A stretch of DNA of 64,000 nt from Oscheius dolichura (GCA_932521035.1 CAKOAU010000007.1:1-64000); one strand, 5' to 3'; positions 49,383 through 62,037 are shown, numbered from the stretch's first letter. A program made the numbers and translations. The notes: generated by a model from the sequence alone, not told the origin.

Positions 49383-51640
49383 TTGGGTCTGCGGTGGACG
49401 CGTACTTTTTGTTACATTTTTTACGCTGGTGGTGGTTTCAGTGGGGTCGTGGAATGTTCCGAGGGGCTCTCCGGTGGACGCGTTCTTTTTGTTACATTTT
49501 TTATGCTGGTGGTGGTTTCAGTGGGGTCGTGGAATGTTCCGAGGGGCTCTGCGGTGGACGCGTACTTTTTGTTACATTTTTTACGCTGGTGGTGGTTTCA
49601 GTGGGGTCGTGGAATGTTCCGAGGGGCTCTCCGGTGGACGCGTTCTTTTTGTTACATTTTTTATGCTGGTAGTGTCTTCAGTGGGGTCGTGGAATGTTCC
49701 GAGGGGCTCTGCGGTGGACGCGTACTTTTTGTTACATTTTTTACGCTGGTGGTGGTTTCACTGGGGTCTCCGGTGGACGCGTACTTTTTGTTACATTTTT
49801 TACGCTGGTGGTGGATTCAGCGGGGTCGTGGAATGTTCCGAGGGGCTCTGCGGTGGACGCGCACTTTTTGTTACATTTTTTACGCTGGTGGAATGTTCTG
49901 ATTGGGTCTGCGGTGGACGCGTACTTTTTGTTACATTTTTTACGCTGGTGGTGGTTTCACTGGGGTCTCCGGTGGACGCGTACTTTTTGTTACATTTTTT
50001 ACGCTGGTGGTGGATTCAGCGGGGTCGTGGAATGTTCCGAGGGGCTCTGCGGTGGACGCGTACTTTTTGTTACATTTTTTACGCTGGTGGAATGTTCTGA
50101 TTGGGTCTGCGGTGGACGCGTACTTTTTGTTACATTTTTTACGCTGGTGGTGGTTTCAGTGGGGTCGTGGAATGTTCCGAGGGGCTCTGCGGTGGACGCG
50201 TACTTTTTGTTACATTTTTTACGCTGGTGGCGGATTCAGTGGGGTCGTGGAATGTTCCGAGGGGCTGTGCGGTGGACGCGTACTTTTTGTTACATTTTTT
50301 ACGCTGGTAGTGTCTTCAGTGGGGTCGTGGAATGTTCCGAGGGGCTGTGCGGTGGACGCGTACTTTTTGTTACATTTTTTACGCTGGTGGTGGTTTCAGT
50401 GGGGTCGTGGAATGTTCCGAGGGGCTCTGCGGTGGACGCGTACTTATTGTTACATTTTTTACGCTGGTGGAATGTTCTGATTGGGTCTGCGGTGGACGCG
50501 TACTTTTTGTTACATTTTTTACGCTGGTAGTGTCTTCAGTGGGGTCGTGGAATGTTCCGAGGGGCTGTGCGGTGGACGCGTACTTTTTGTTACATTTTTT
50601 ACGCTGGTGGTGGTTTCAGTGGGGTCGTGGAATGTTCCGAGGGGCTCTGCGGTGGACGCGTACTTTTTGTTACATTTTTTACGCTGGTGGTGGTTTCAGT
50701 GGGGTCGTGGAATGTTCCGAGGGGCTCTGCGGTGGACGCGTACTTTTTGTTACATTTTTTACGCTGGTGGAATGTTCTGATTGGGTCTGCGGTGGACGCG
50801 TACTTTTTGTTACATTTTTTACGCTGGTGGTGGTTTCAGTGGGGTCGTGGAATGTTCCGAGGGGCTCTCCGGTGGACGCGTTCTTTTTGTTACATTTTTT
50901 ATGCTGGTGGTGGTTTCAGTGGGGTCGTGGAATGTTCCGAGGGGCTCTGCGGTGGACGCGTACTTTTTGTTACATTTTTTACGCTGGTGGTGGTTTCAGT
51001 GGGGTCGTGGAATGTTCCGAGGGGCTCTCCGGTGGACGCGTTCTTTTTGTTACATTTTTTATGCTGGTAGTGTCTTCAGTGGGGTCGTGGAATGTTCCGA
51101 GGGGCTCTGCGGTGGACGCGTACTTTTTGTTACATTTTTTACGCTGGTGGTGGTTTCACTGGGGTCTCCGGTGGACGCGTACTTTTTGTTACATTTTTTA
51201 CGCTGGTGGTGGATTCAGCGGGGTCGTGGAATGTTCCGAGGGGCTCTGCGGTGGACGCGTACTTTTTGTTACATTTTTTACGCTGGTGGAATGTTCTGAT
51301 TGGGTCTGCGGTGGACGCGTACTTTTTGTTACATTTTTTACGCTGGTGGTGGTTTCACTGGGGTCTCCGGTGGACGCGTACTTTTTGTTACATTTTTTAC
51401 GCTGGTGGTGGATTCAGCGGGGTCGTGGAATGTTCCGAGGGGCTCTGCGGTGGACGCGTACTTTTTGTTACATTTTTTACGCTGGTGGAATGTTCTGATT
51501 GGGTCTGCGGTGGACGCGTACTTTTTGTTACATTTTTTACGCTGGTGGTGGTTTCAGTGGGGTCGTGGAATGTTCCGAGGGGCTGTGCGGTGGACGCGTA
51601 CTTTTTGTTACATTTTTTACGCTGGTAGTGTCTTCAGTGG
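49383..51640 (+). repeat. B higher-order repeat, 1,398 bp
   Basis: The order of 60-, 80- and 59-bp units from about 49,383 to 50,330 recurs from about 50,781 (offset 1,398), including two tatgctggtgg monomers and two 59-bp units. A related copy appears again near 53,688. The variant gcgcacttt at about 49,859 is private to the first copy. Confidence 0.76.
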
Positions 51641-52249
51641 GGTCGTGGAATGTTCCGAGGGGCTGTGCGGTGGACGCGTACTTATTGTTACATTTTTTAC
51701 GCTGGTGGTGGTTTCAGTGGGGTCGTGGAATGTTCCGAGGGGCTCTGCGGTGGACGCGTACTTATTGTTACATTTTTTACGCTGGTGGAATGTTCTGATT
51801 GGGTCTGCGGTGGACGCGTACTTTTTGTTACATTTTTTACGCTGGTAGTGTCTTCAGTGGGGTCGTGGAATGTTCCGAGGGGCTGTGCGGTGGACGCGTA
51901 CTTTTTGTTACATTTTTTACGCTGGTGGTGGTTTCAGTGGGGTCGTGGAATGTTCCGAGGGGCTCTGCGGTGGACGCGTACTTTTTGTTACATTTTTTAC
52001 GCTGGTGGTGGTTTCAGTGGGGTCGTGGAATGTTCCGAGGGGCTCTGCGGTGGACGCGTTCTTTTTGTTACATTTTTTACGCTGGTAGTGTCTTCAGTGG
52101 GGTCGTGGAATGTTCCGAGGGGCTCTGCGGTGGACGCGTACTTTTTGTTACATTTTTTGCGCTGGTGGTGGATTCAGCGGGGTCGTGGAATGTTCCGAGG
52201 GGCTCTGCGGTGGACGCGTACTTTTTGTTACATTTTTTACGCTGGTGGT

Positions 52250-55200
52250 GGTTTCAGTGGGGTCGTGGAATGTTCCGAGGGGCTCTGCGGTGGACGCGTA
52301 CTTTTTGTTACATTTTTTACGCTGTTGGTGGTTTCAGTGGGGTCGTGGAATGTTCCGAGGGGCTCTGCGGTGGACGCGTACATTTTGTTACATTTTTACG
52401 CTGGTGGTGGTTTCAGTGGGGTCGTGGAATGTTCCGAGGGGCTCTGCGGTGGACGCGTACTTTTTGTTACATTTTTTACGCTGTTGGTGGTTTCAGTGGG
52501 GTCGTGGAATGTTCCGAGGGGCTCTGCGGTGGACGCGTACTTTTTGTTACATTTTTTACGCTGGTAGTGTCTTCAGTGGGGTCGTGGAATGTTCCGAGGG
52601 GCTGTGCGGTGGACGCGTACTTTTTGTTACATTTTTTACGCTGGTGGTGGTTTCAGTGGGGTCGTGGAATGTTCCGAGGGGCTCTGCGGTGGACGCGTAC
52701 TTATTGTTACATTTTTTACGCTGGTGGAATGTTCTGATTGGGTCTGCGGTGGACGCGTACTTTTTGTTACATTTTTTACGCTGGTAGTGTCTTCAGTGGG
52801 GTCGTGGAATGTTCCGAGGGGCTGTGCGGTGGACGCGTACTTTTTGTTACATTTTTTACGCTGGTGGTGGTTTCAGTGGGGTCGTGGAATGTTCCGAGGG
52901 GCTCTGCGGTGGACGCGTACTTTTTGTTACATTTTTTACGCTGGTGGTGGTTTCAGTGGGGTCGTGGAATGTTCCGAGGGGCTCTGCGGTGGACGCGTTC
53001 TTTTTGTTACATTTTTTACGCTGGTAGTGTCTTCAGTGGGGTCGTGGAATGTTCCGAGGGGCTCTGCGGTGGACGCGTACTTTTTGTTACATTTTTTGCG
53101 CTGGTGGTGGATTCAGCGGGGTCGTGGAATGTTCCGAGGGGCTCTGCGGTGGACGCGTACTTTTTGTTACATTTTTTACGCTGGTGGTGGTTTCAGTGGG
53201 GTCGTGGAATGTTCCGAGGGGCTCTGCGGTGGACGCGTACTTTTTGTTACATTTTTTACGCTGTTGGTGGTTTCAGTGGGGTCGTGGAATGTTCCGAGGG
53301 GCTCTGCGGTGGACGCGTACATTTTGTTACATTTTTACGCTGGTGGTGGTTTCAGTGGGGTCGTGGAATGTTCCGAGGGGCTCTGCGGTGGACGCGTACT
53401 TTTTGTTACATTTTTTACGCTGTTGGTGGTTTCAGTGGGGTCGTGGAATGTTCCGAGGGGCTCTGCGGTGGACGCGTACTTTTTGTTACATTTTTTATGC
53501 TGGTAGTGTCTTCAGTGGGGTCGTGGAATGTTCCGAGGGGCTCTGCGGTGGACGCGTACTTTTTGTTACATTTTTTACGCTGGTGGTGGTTTCAGTGGGG
53601 TCGTGGAATGTTCCGAGGGGCTCTCCGGTGGACGCGTTCTTTTTGTTACATTTTTTATGCTGGTAGTGTCTTCAGTGGGGTCGTGGAATGTTCCGAGGGG
53701 CTCTGCGGTGGACGCGTACTTTTTGTTACATTTTTTACGCTGGTGGTGGTTTCACTGGGGTCTCCGGTGGACGCGTACTTTTTGTTACATTTTTTACGCT
53801 GGTGGTGGATTCAGCGGGGTCGTGGAATGTTCCGAGGGGCTCTGCGGTGGACGCGTACTTTTTGTTACATTTTTTACGCTGGTGGAATGTTCTGATTGGG
53901 TCTGCGGTGGACGCGTACTTTTTGTTACATTTTTTACGCTGGTGGTGGTTTCACTGGGGTCTCCGGTGGACGCGTACTTTTTGTTACATTTTTTACGCTG
54001 GTGGTGGATTCAGCGGGGTCGTGGAATGTTCCGAGGGGCTCTGCGGTGGACGCGTACTTTTTGTTACATTTTTTACGCTGGTGGAATGTTCTGATTGGGT
54101 CTGCGGTGGACGCGTACTTTTTGTTACATTTTTTACGCTGGTGGTGGTTTCAGTGGGGTCGTGGAATGTTCCGAGGGGCTCTGCGGTGGACGCGTACTTT
54201 TTGTTACATTTTTTACGCTGGTGGCGGATTCAGTGGGGTCGTGGAATGTTCCGAGGGGCTGTGCGGTGGACGCGTACTTTTTGTTACATTTTTTACGCTG
54301 GTAGTGTCTTCAGTGGGGTCGTGGAATGTTCCGAGGGGCTGTGCGGTGGACGCGTACTTTTTGTTACATTTTTTACGCTGGTGGTGGTTTCAGTGGGGTC
54401 GTGGAATGTTCCGAGGGGCTCTGCGGTGGACGCGTACTTATTGTTACATTTTTTACGCTGGTGGAATGTTCTGATTGGGTCTGCGGTGGACGCGTACTTT
54501 TTGTTACATTTTTTACGCTGGTAGTGTCTTCAGTGGGGTCGTGGAATGTTCCGAGGGGCTGTGCGGTGGACGCGTACTTTTTGTTACATTTTTTACGCTG
54601 GTGGTGGTTTCAGTGGGGTCGTGGAATGTTCCGAGGGGCTCTGCGGTGGACGCGTACTTTTTGTTACATTTTTTACGCTGGTAGTGTCTTCAGTGGGGTC
54701 GTGGAATGTTCCGAGGGGCTCTGCGGTGGACGCGTACTTTTTGTTACATTTTTTGCGCTGGTGGTGGATTCAGCGGGGTCGTGGAATGTTCCGAGGGGCT
54801 CTGCGGTGGACGCGTACTTTTTGTTACATTTTTTACGCTGGTGGTGGTTTCAGTGGGGTCGTGGAATGTTCCGAGGGGCTCTGCGGTGGACGCGTACTTT
54901 TTGTTACATTTTTTACGCTGTTGGTGGTTTCAGTGGGGTCGTGGAATGTTCCGAGGGGCTCTGCGGTGGACGCGTACATTTTGTTACATTTTTACGCTGG
55001 TGGTGGTTTCAGTGGGGTCGTGGAATGTTCCGAGGGGCTCTGCGGTGGACGCGTACTTTTTGTTACATTTTTTACGCTGTTGGTGGTTTCAGTGGGGTCG
55101 TGGAATGTTCCGAGGGGCTCTGCGGTGGACGCGTACTTTTTGTTACATTTTTTACGCTGTTGGTGGTTTCAGTGGGGTCGTGGAATGTTCCGAGGGGCTC

Positions 55201-57975
55201 TGCGGTGGACGCGTACATTTTGTTACATTTTTACGCTGGTGGTGGTTTCAGTGGGGTCGTGGAATGTTCCGAGGGGCTCTGCGGTGGACGCGTACTTTTT
55301 GTTACATTTTTTACGCTGTTGGTGGTTTCAGTGGGGTCGTGGAATGTTCCGAGGGGCTCTGCGGTGGACGCGTACTTTTTGTTACATTTTTTACGCTGGT
55401 AGTGTCTTCAGTGGGGTCGTGGAATGTTCCGAGGGGCTGTGCGGTGGACGCGTACTTTTTGTTACATTTTTTACGCTGGTGGTGGTTTCAGTGGGGTCGT
55501 GGAATGTTCCGAGGGGCTCTGCGGTGGACGCGTACTTATTGTTACATTTTTTACGCTGGTGGAATGTTCTGATTGGGTCTGCGGTGGACGCGTACTTTTT
55601 GTTACATTTTTTACGCTGGTAGTGTCTTCAGTGGGGTCGTGGAATGTTCCGAGGGGCTGTGCGGTGGACGCGTACTTTTTGTTACATTTTTTACGCTGGT
55701 GGTGGTTTCAGTGGGGTCGTGGAATGTTCCGAGGGGCTCTGCGGTGGACGCGTACTTTTTGTTACATTTTTTACGCTGGTGGTGGTTTCAGTGGGGTCGT
55801 GGAATGTTCCGAGGGGCTCTGCGGTGGACGCGTTCTTTTTGTTACATTTTTTACGCTGGTAGTGTCTTCAGTGGGGTCGTGGAATGTTCCGAGGGGCTCT
55901 GCGGTGGACGCGTACTTTTTGTTACATTTTTTGCGCTGGTGGTGGATTCAGCGGGGTCGTGGAATGTTCCGAGGGGCTCTGCGGTGGACGCGTACTTTTT
56001 GTTACATTTTTTACGCTGGTGGTGGTTTCAGTGGGGTCGTGGAATGTTCCGAGGGGCTCTGCGGTGGACGCGTACTTTTTGTTACATTTTTTACGCTGTT
56101 GGTGGTTTCAGTGGGGTCGTGGAATGTTCCGAGGGGCTCTGCGGTGGACGCGTACATTTTGTTACATTTTTACGCTGGTGGTGGTTTCAGTGGGGTCGTG
56201 GAATGTTCCGAGGGGCTCTGCGGTGGACGCGTACTTTTTGTTACATTTTTTACGCTGTTGGTGGTTTCAGTGGGGTCGTGGAATGTTCCGAGGGGCTCTG
56301 CGGTGGACGCGTACTTTTTGTTACATTTTTTATGCTGGTAGTGTCTTCAGTGGGGTCGTGGAATGTTCCGAGGGGCTCTGCGGTGGACGCGTACTTTTTG
56401 TTACATTTTTTACGCTGGTGGTGGTTTCAGTGGGGTCGTGGAATGTTCCGAGGGGCTCTCCGGTGGACGCGTTCTTTTTGTTACATTTTTTATGCTGGTA
56501 GTGTCTTCAGTGGGGTCGTGGAATGTTCCGAGGGGCTCTGCGGTGGACGCGTACTTTTTGTTACATTTTTTACGCTGGTGGTGGTTTCACTGGGGTCTCC
56601 GGTGGACGCGTACTTTTTGTTACATTTTTTACGCTGGTGGTGGATTCAGCGGGGTCGTGGAATGTTCCGAGGGGCTCTGCGGTGGACGCGTACTTTTTGT
56701 TACATTTTTTACGCTGGTGGAATGTTCTGATTGGGTCTGCGGTGGACGCGTACTTTTTGTTACATTTTTTACGCTGGTGGTGGTTTCACTGGGGTCTCCG
56801 GTGGACGCGTACTTTTTGTTACATTTTTTACGCTGGTGGTGGATTCAGCGGGGTCGTGGAATGTTCCGAGGGGCTCTGCGGTGGACGCGTACTTTTTGTT
56901 ACATTTTTTACGCTGGTGGAATGTTCTGATTGGGTCTGCGGTGGACGCGTACTTTTTGTTACATTTTTTACGCTGGTGGTGGTTTCAGTGGGGTCGTGGA
57001 ATGTTCCGAGGGGCTCTGCGGTGGACGCGTACTTTTTGTTACATTTTTTACGCTGGTGGCGGATTCAGTGGGGTCGTGGAATGTTCCGAGGGGCTGTGCG
57101 GTGGACGCGTACTTTTTGTTACATTTTTTACGCTGGTAGTGTCTTCAGTGGGGTCGTGGAATGTTCCGAGGGGCTGTGCGGTGGACGCGTACTTTTTGTT
57201 ACATTTTTTACGCTGGTGGTGGTTTCAGTGGGGTCGTGGAATGTTCCGAGGGGCTCTGCGGTGGACGCGTACTTATTGTTACATTTTTTACGCTGGTGGA
57301 ATGTTCTGATTGGGTCTGCGGTGGACGCGTACTTTTTGTTACATTTTTTACGCTGGTAGTGTCTTCAGTGGGGTCGTGGAATGTTCCGAGGGGCTGTGCG
57401 GTGGACGCGTACTTTTTGTTACATTTTTTACGCTGGTGGTGGTTTCAGTGGGGTCGTGGAATGTTCCGAGGGGCTCTGCGGTGGACGCGTACTTTTTGTT
57501 ACATTTTTTACGCTGGTAGTGTCTTCAGTGGGGTCGTGGAATGTTCCGAGGGGCTCTGCGGTGGACGCGTACTTTTTGTTACATTTTTTGCGCTGGTGGT
57601 GGATTCAGCGGGGTCGTGGAATGTTCCGAGGGGCTCTGCGGTGGACGCGTACTTTTTGTTACATTTTTTACGCTGGTGGTGGTTTCAGTGGGGTCGTGGA
57701 ATGTTCCGAGGGGCTCTGCGGTGGACGCGTACTTTTTGTTACATTTTTTACGCTGTTGGTGGTTTCAGTGGGGTCGTGGAATGTTCCGAGGGGCTCTGCG
57801 GTGGACGCGTACATTTTGTTACATTTTTACGCTGGTGGTGGTTTCAGTGGGGTCGTGGAATGTTCCGAGGGGCTCTGCGGTGGACGCGTACTTTTTGTTA
57901 CATTTTTTACGCTGTTGGTGGTTTCAGTGGGGTCGTGGAATGTTCCGAGGGGCTCTGCGGTGGACGCGTACTTTT
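52250..57975 (+). repeat. B higher-order repeat, 2,835 bp (two tandem copies)
   Basis: Copy one spans about 52.3-55.1 kb and copy two about 55.1-57.97 kb. The rare variant gtacttattgttac lies at 52,698 and 55,533, and at 54,435 and 57,270; both pairs are 2,835 bp apart. The five-T variant of the T run (acatttttacgc) is also conserved in position. A 939-bp repeat (51,799 and 52,738) overlaps the left edge. Confidence 0.86.
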
Positions 57976-58733
57976 TGTTACATTTTTTATGCTGGTAGTG
58001 TCTTCAGTGGGGTCGTGGAATGTTCCGAGGGGCTCTGCGGTGGACGCGTACTTTTTGTTACATTTTTTACGCTGTTGGTGGTTTCAGTGGGGTCGTGGAA
58101 TGTTCCGAGGGGCTCTGCGGTGGACGCGTACTTTTTGTTACATTTTTTACGCTGGTGGAATGTTCTGATTGGGTCTGCGGTGGACGCGTACTTTTTGTTA
58201 CATTTTTTACGCTGGTGGTGGTTTCACTGGGGTCTCCGGTGGACGCGTACTTTTTGTTACATTTTTTACGCTGGTGGTGGATTCAGCGGGGTCGTGGAAT
58301 GTTCCGAGGGGCTCTGCGGTGGACGCGTACTTTTTGTTACATTTTTTACGCTGGTGGAATGTTCTGATTGGGTCTGCGGTGGACGCGTACTTTTTGTTAC
58401 ATTTTTTACGCTGGTGGTGGTTTCAGTGGGGTCGTGGAATGTTCCGAGGGGCTCTGCGGTGGACGCGTACTTTTTGTTACATTTTTTACGCTGGTGGCGG
58501 ATTCAGTGGGGTCGTGGAATGTTCCGAGGGGCTCTGCGGTGGACGCGTTCTTTTTGTTACATTTTTTACGCTGGTAGTGTCTTCAGTGGGGTCGTGGAAT
58601 GTTCCGAGGGGCTCTGCGGTGGACGCGTACTTTTTGTTACATTTTTTGCGCTGGTGGTGGATTCAGCGGGGTCGTGGAATGTTCCGAGGGGCTCTGCGGT
58701 GGACGCGTACTTTTTGTTACATTTTTTACGCTG

Positions 58734-58813
58734 GTGGTGGTTTCAGTGGGGTCGTGGAATGTTCCGAGGGGCTCTGCGGTGGACGCGTACTTTTTGTTAC
58801 ATTTTTTACGCTG
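58734..58813 (+). repeat. Representative 80-bp B monomer
   Basis: Exact 80-bp copy of the consensus. It has four parts: a GT-rich start (gtggtggtttcagtggggtc), a middle (gtggaatgttccgagggg), a CpG-rich part (ctctgcggtggacgcgtac) and a T-rich end (tttttgttacattttttacgctg). It holds six CpG dinucleotides and no TAA, TAG or TGA in any plus-strand frame. Confidence 0.95.
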
Positions 58814-61027
58814 GTGGTGGTTTCAGTGGGGTCGTGGAATGTTCCGAGGGGCTCTGCGGTGGACGCGTACTTTTTGTTACATTTTTTACGCTGGTAGTGT
58901 CTTCAGTGGGGTCGTGGAATGTTCCGAGGGGCTGTGCGGTGGACGCGTACTTTTTGTTACATTTTTTACGCTGTTGGTGGTTTCAGTGGGGTCGTGGAAT
59001 GTTCCGAGGGGCTCTGCGGTGGACGCGTACTTTTTGTTACATTTTTTACGCTGGTGGAATGTTCTGATTGGGTCTGCGGTGGACGCGTACTTTTTGTTAC
59101 ATTTTTTACGCTGGTGGTGGATTCAGCGGGGTCGTGGAATGTTCCGAGGGGCTCTGCGGTGGACGCGTACTTTTTGCTACATTTTTTACGCTGGTGGAAT
59201 GTTCTGATTGGGTCTGCGGTGGACGCGTTCTTTTTGTTACATTTTTTACGCTGGTAGTGTCTTCAGTGGGGTCGTGGAATGTTCCGAGGGGCTGTGCGGT
59301 GGACGCGTACTTTTTGTTACATTTTTTACGCTGGTAGTGTCTTCAGTGGGGTCGTGGAATGTTCCGAGGGGCTCTGCGGTGGACGCGTACTTTTTGTTAC
59401 ATTTTTTATGCTGGTGGAATGTTCTGATTGGGTCTGCGGTGGACGCGTACTTTTTGTTACATTTTTTACGCTGGTGGTGGTTTCAGCGGGGTCGTGGAAT
59501 GTTCCGAGGGGCTCTGCGGTGGACGCGTACTTTTTGTTACATTTTTTACGCTGGTGGTGGATTCAGCGGGGTCGTGGAATGTTCCGAGGGGCTCTGTGGT
59601 GGACGCGTACTTTTTGTTACATTTTTTACGCTGGTGGTGGTTTCACTGGGGTCTCCGGTGGACGCGTACTTTTTGTTACATTTTTTACGCTGGTGGTGGA
59701 TTCAGCGGGGTCGTGGAATGTTCCGAGGGGCTCTGCGGTGGACGCGTACTTTTTGTTACATTTTTTACGCGGGTGGTGGGTTCAGGGGGTCGTGGAATGT
59801 TCCGAGGGGCTCTGCGGTGGACGCGTACTTTTTGTTACATTTTTTACGCTGGTGGAATGTTCTGATTGGGTCTGCGGTGGACGCGTACTTTTTGTTACAT
59901 TTTTTACGCGGGTGGTGGGTTCAGCGGGGTCGTGGAATGTTCCGAGGGGCTCTGCGGTGGACGCGTACTTTTTGTTACATTTTTTACGCTGGTGGTGGTT
60001 TCACTGGGGTCTCCGGTGGACGCGTACTTTTTGTTACATTTTTTACGCGGGTGGTGGGTTCAGCGGGGTCGTGGAATGTTCCGAGGGGCTCTGCGGTGGA
60101 CGCGTACTTTTTGTTACATTTTTTACGCTGGTGGTGGTTTCACTGGGGTCTCCGGTGGACGCGTACTTTTTGTTACATTTTTTACGCTGGTGGAATGTTC
60201 TGATTGGGTCTGCGGTGGACGCGTACTTTTTGTTACATTTTTTACGCTGGTGGTGGTTTCACTGGGGTCTCCGGTGGACGCGTACTTTTTGTTACATTTT
60301 TTACGCGGGTGGTGGATTCAGCGGGGTCGTGGAATGTTCCGAGGGGCTCTGCGGTGGACGCGTACTTTTTGTTACATTTTTTACGCTGGTGGTGGTTTCA
60401 GCGGGGTCGTGGAATGTTCCGAGGGGCTCTGCGGTGGACGCGTACTTTTTGTTACATTTTTTGCGCTGGTGGTGGATTCAGCGGGGTCGTGGAATGTTCC
60501 GAGGGGCTCTGCGGTGGACGCGTACTTTTTGTTACATTTTTTTGCGCTGGTGGTGGATTCAGCGGGGTCGTGGAATGTTCCGAGGGGCTCTGCGGTGGAC
60601 GCGTACTTTTTGTTACATTTTTTACGCTGGTGGTGGTTTCACTGGGGTCTCCGGTGGACGCGTACTTTTTGTTACATTTTTTACGCTGGTGGAATGTTCT
60701 GATTGGGTCTGCGGTGGACGCGTACTTTTTGTTACATTTTTTACGCTGGTGGTGGTTTCACTGGGGTCTGCGGTGGACGCGTACTTTTTGTTACATTTTT
60801 TACGCTGGTGGTGGTTTCAGGGGGGTCGTGGAATGTTCCGAGGGGCTCTGCGGTGGACGCGTACTTTTTGTTACATTTTTTACGCTGGTGGTGGTTTCAG
60901 CGGGGTCGTGGAATGTTCCGAGGGGCTCTGCGGTGGACGCGTACTTTTTGTTACATTTTTTACGCTGGTGGAATGTTCTGATTGGGTCTGCGGTGGACGC
61001 GTACTTTTTGTTACATTTTTTATGCTG

Positions 61028-61327
61028 GTGGAATGTTCTGATTGAGTCTGCGGTGGACGCGTACTTTTTGTTACATTTTTTATGCTGGTGGAATGTTCTG
61101 ATTGAGTCTGCGGTGGACGCGTACTTTTTGTTACATTTTTTATGCTGGTGGAATGTTCTGATTGAGTCTGCGGTGGACGCGTACTTTTTGTTACATTTTT
61201 TATGCTGGTGGAATGTTCTGATTGAGTCTGCGGTGGACGCGTACTTTTTGTTACATTTTTTATGCTGGTGGAATGTTCTGATTGAGTCTGCGGTGGACGC
61301 GTACTTTTTGTTACATTTTTTACGCTG
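61028..61327 (+). repeat. Five identical 60-bp B derivatives in tandem
   Basis: Five successive 60-bp units start gtggaatgttctgattgagtc and end in tatgctg or, for the last, tacgctg. All share a private G-to-A change (attgagtctg instead of attgggtctg) that I see nowhere else. Units with the ordinary form flank them on both sides. Identity plus a private variant marks a very recent local expansion. Confidence 0.92.
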
Positions 61328-62037
61328 GTGGAATGTTCTGATTGGGTCTGCGGTGGACGCGTTCTTTTTGTTACATTTTTTACGCTGTTGGTGGTTTCAG
61401 TGGGGTCGTGGAATGTTCCGAGGGGCTCTGCGGTGGACGCGTACTTTTTGTTACATTTTTTACGCTGGTGGCGGATTCAGTGGGGTCGTGGAATGTTCCG
61501 AGGGGCTCTGCGGTGGACGCGTTCTTTTTGTTACATTTTTTACGCTGGTGGCGGATTCAGTGGGGTCGTGGAATGTTCCGAGGGGCTCTGCGGTGGACGC
61601 GTTCTTTTTGTTACATTTTTTGCGCTGGTGGCGGATTCAGTGGGGTCGTGGAATGTTCCGAGGGGCTCTGCGGTGGACGCGTTCTTTTTGTTACATTTTT
61701 TACGCTGTTGGTGGTTTCAGTGGGGTCGTGGAATGTTCCGAGGGGCTCTGCGGTGGACGCGTTCTTTTTGTTACATTTTTTACGCTGTTGGTGGTTTCAG
61801 TGGGGTCGTGGAATGTTCCGAGGGGCTCTGCGGTGGACGCGTACTTTTTGTTACATTTTTTACGCTGGTGGCGGATTCAGTGGGGTCGTGGAATGTTCCG
61901 AGGGGCTCTGCGGTGGACGCGTACTTTTTGTGACATTTTTTGCGCTGGTGGTGGATTCAGCGGGGTCGTGGAATGTTCCGAAGGGCTCTGCGGTGGACGC
62001 GTACTTTTTGTTACATTTTTTACGCTGGTGGAATCGA

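Larger units (their letters stand above)
18724..62034 (+). repeat. Satellite B: 80-bp monomer array with 60-bp and 59-bp derivatives
   Basis: Head-to-tail array of about 43 kb, all in one orientation. The main monomer is 80 bp, from gtggtggtttcagtggggtc through gtggaatgttccgaggggct, ctgcggtggacgcgtac and tttttgttacattttttacgctg. By count it has 29 G, 29 T, 13 C and 9 A. The first 20 bases exist in several recurrent forms: gtggtggattcagcgg, gtggcggattcagtgg, gtagtgtcttcagtgg, ttggtggtttcagtgg and ttgctggtttcagtgg. A 60-bp form lacks these first 20 bases; a 59-bp form lacks 21 bases between two ggggt/ggggct motifs. Most monomers carry the palindrome acgcgt. I find no unrelated sequence in this span. 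Confidence 0.97.

Noticed and set aside
18724-62034. CRISPR-like repeat organisation
   Set aside because: Repeats are directly adjacent with no unique spacers, all units are variants of one sequence, and no cas gene is present.
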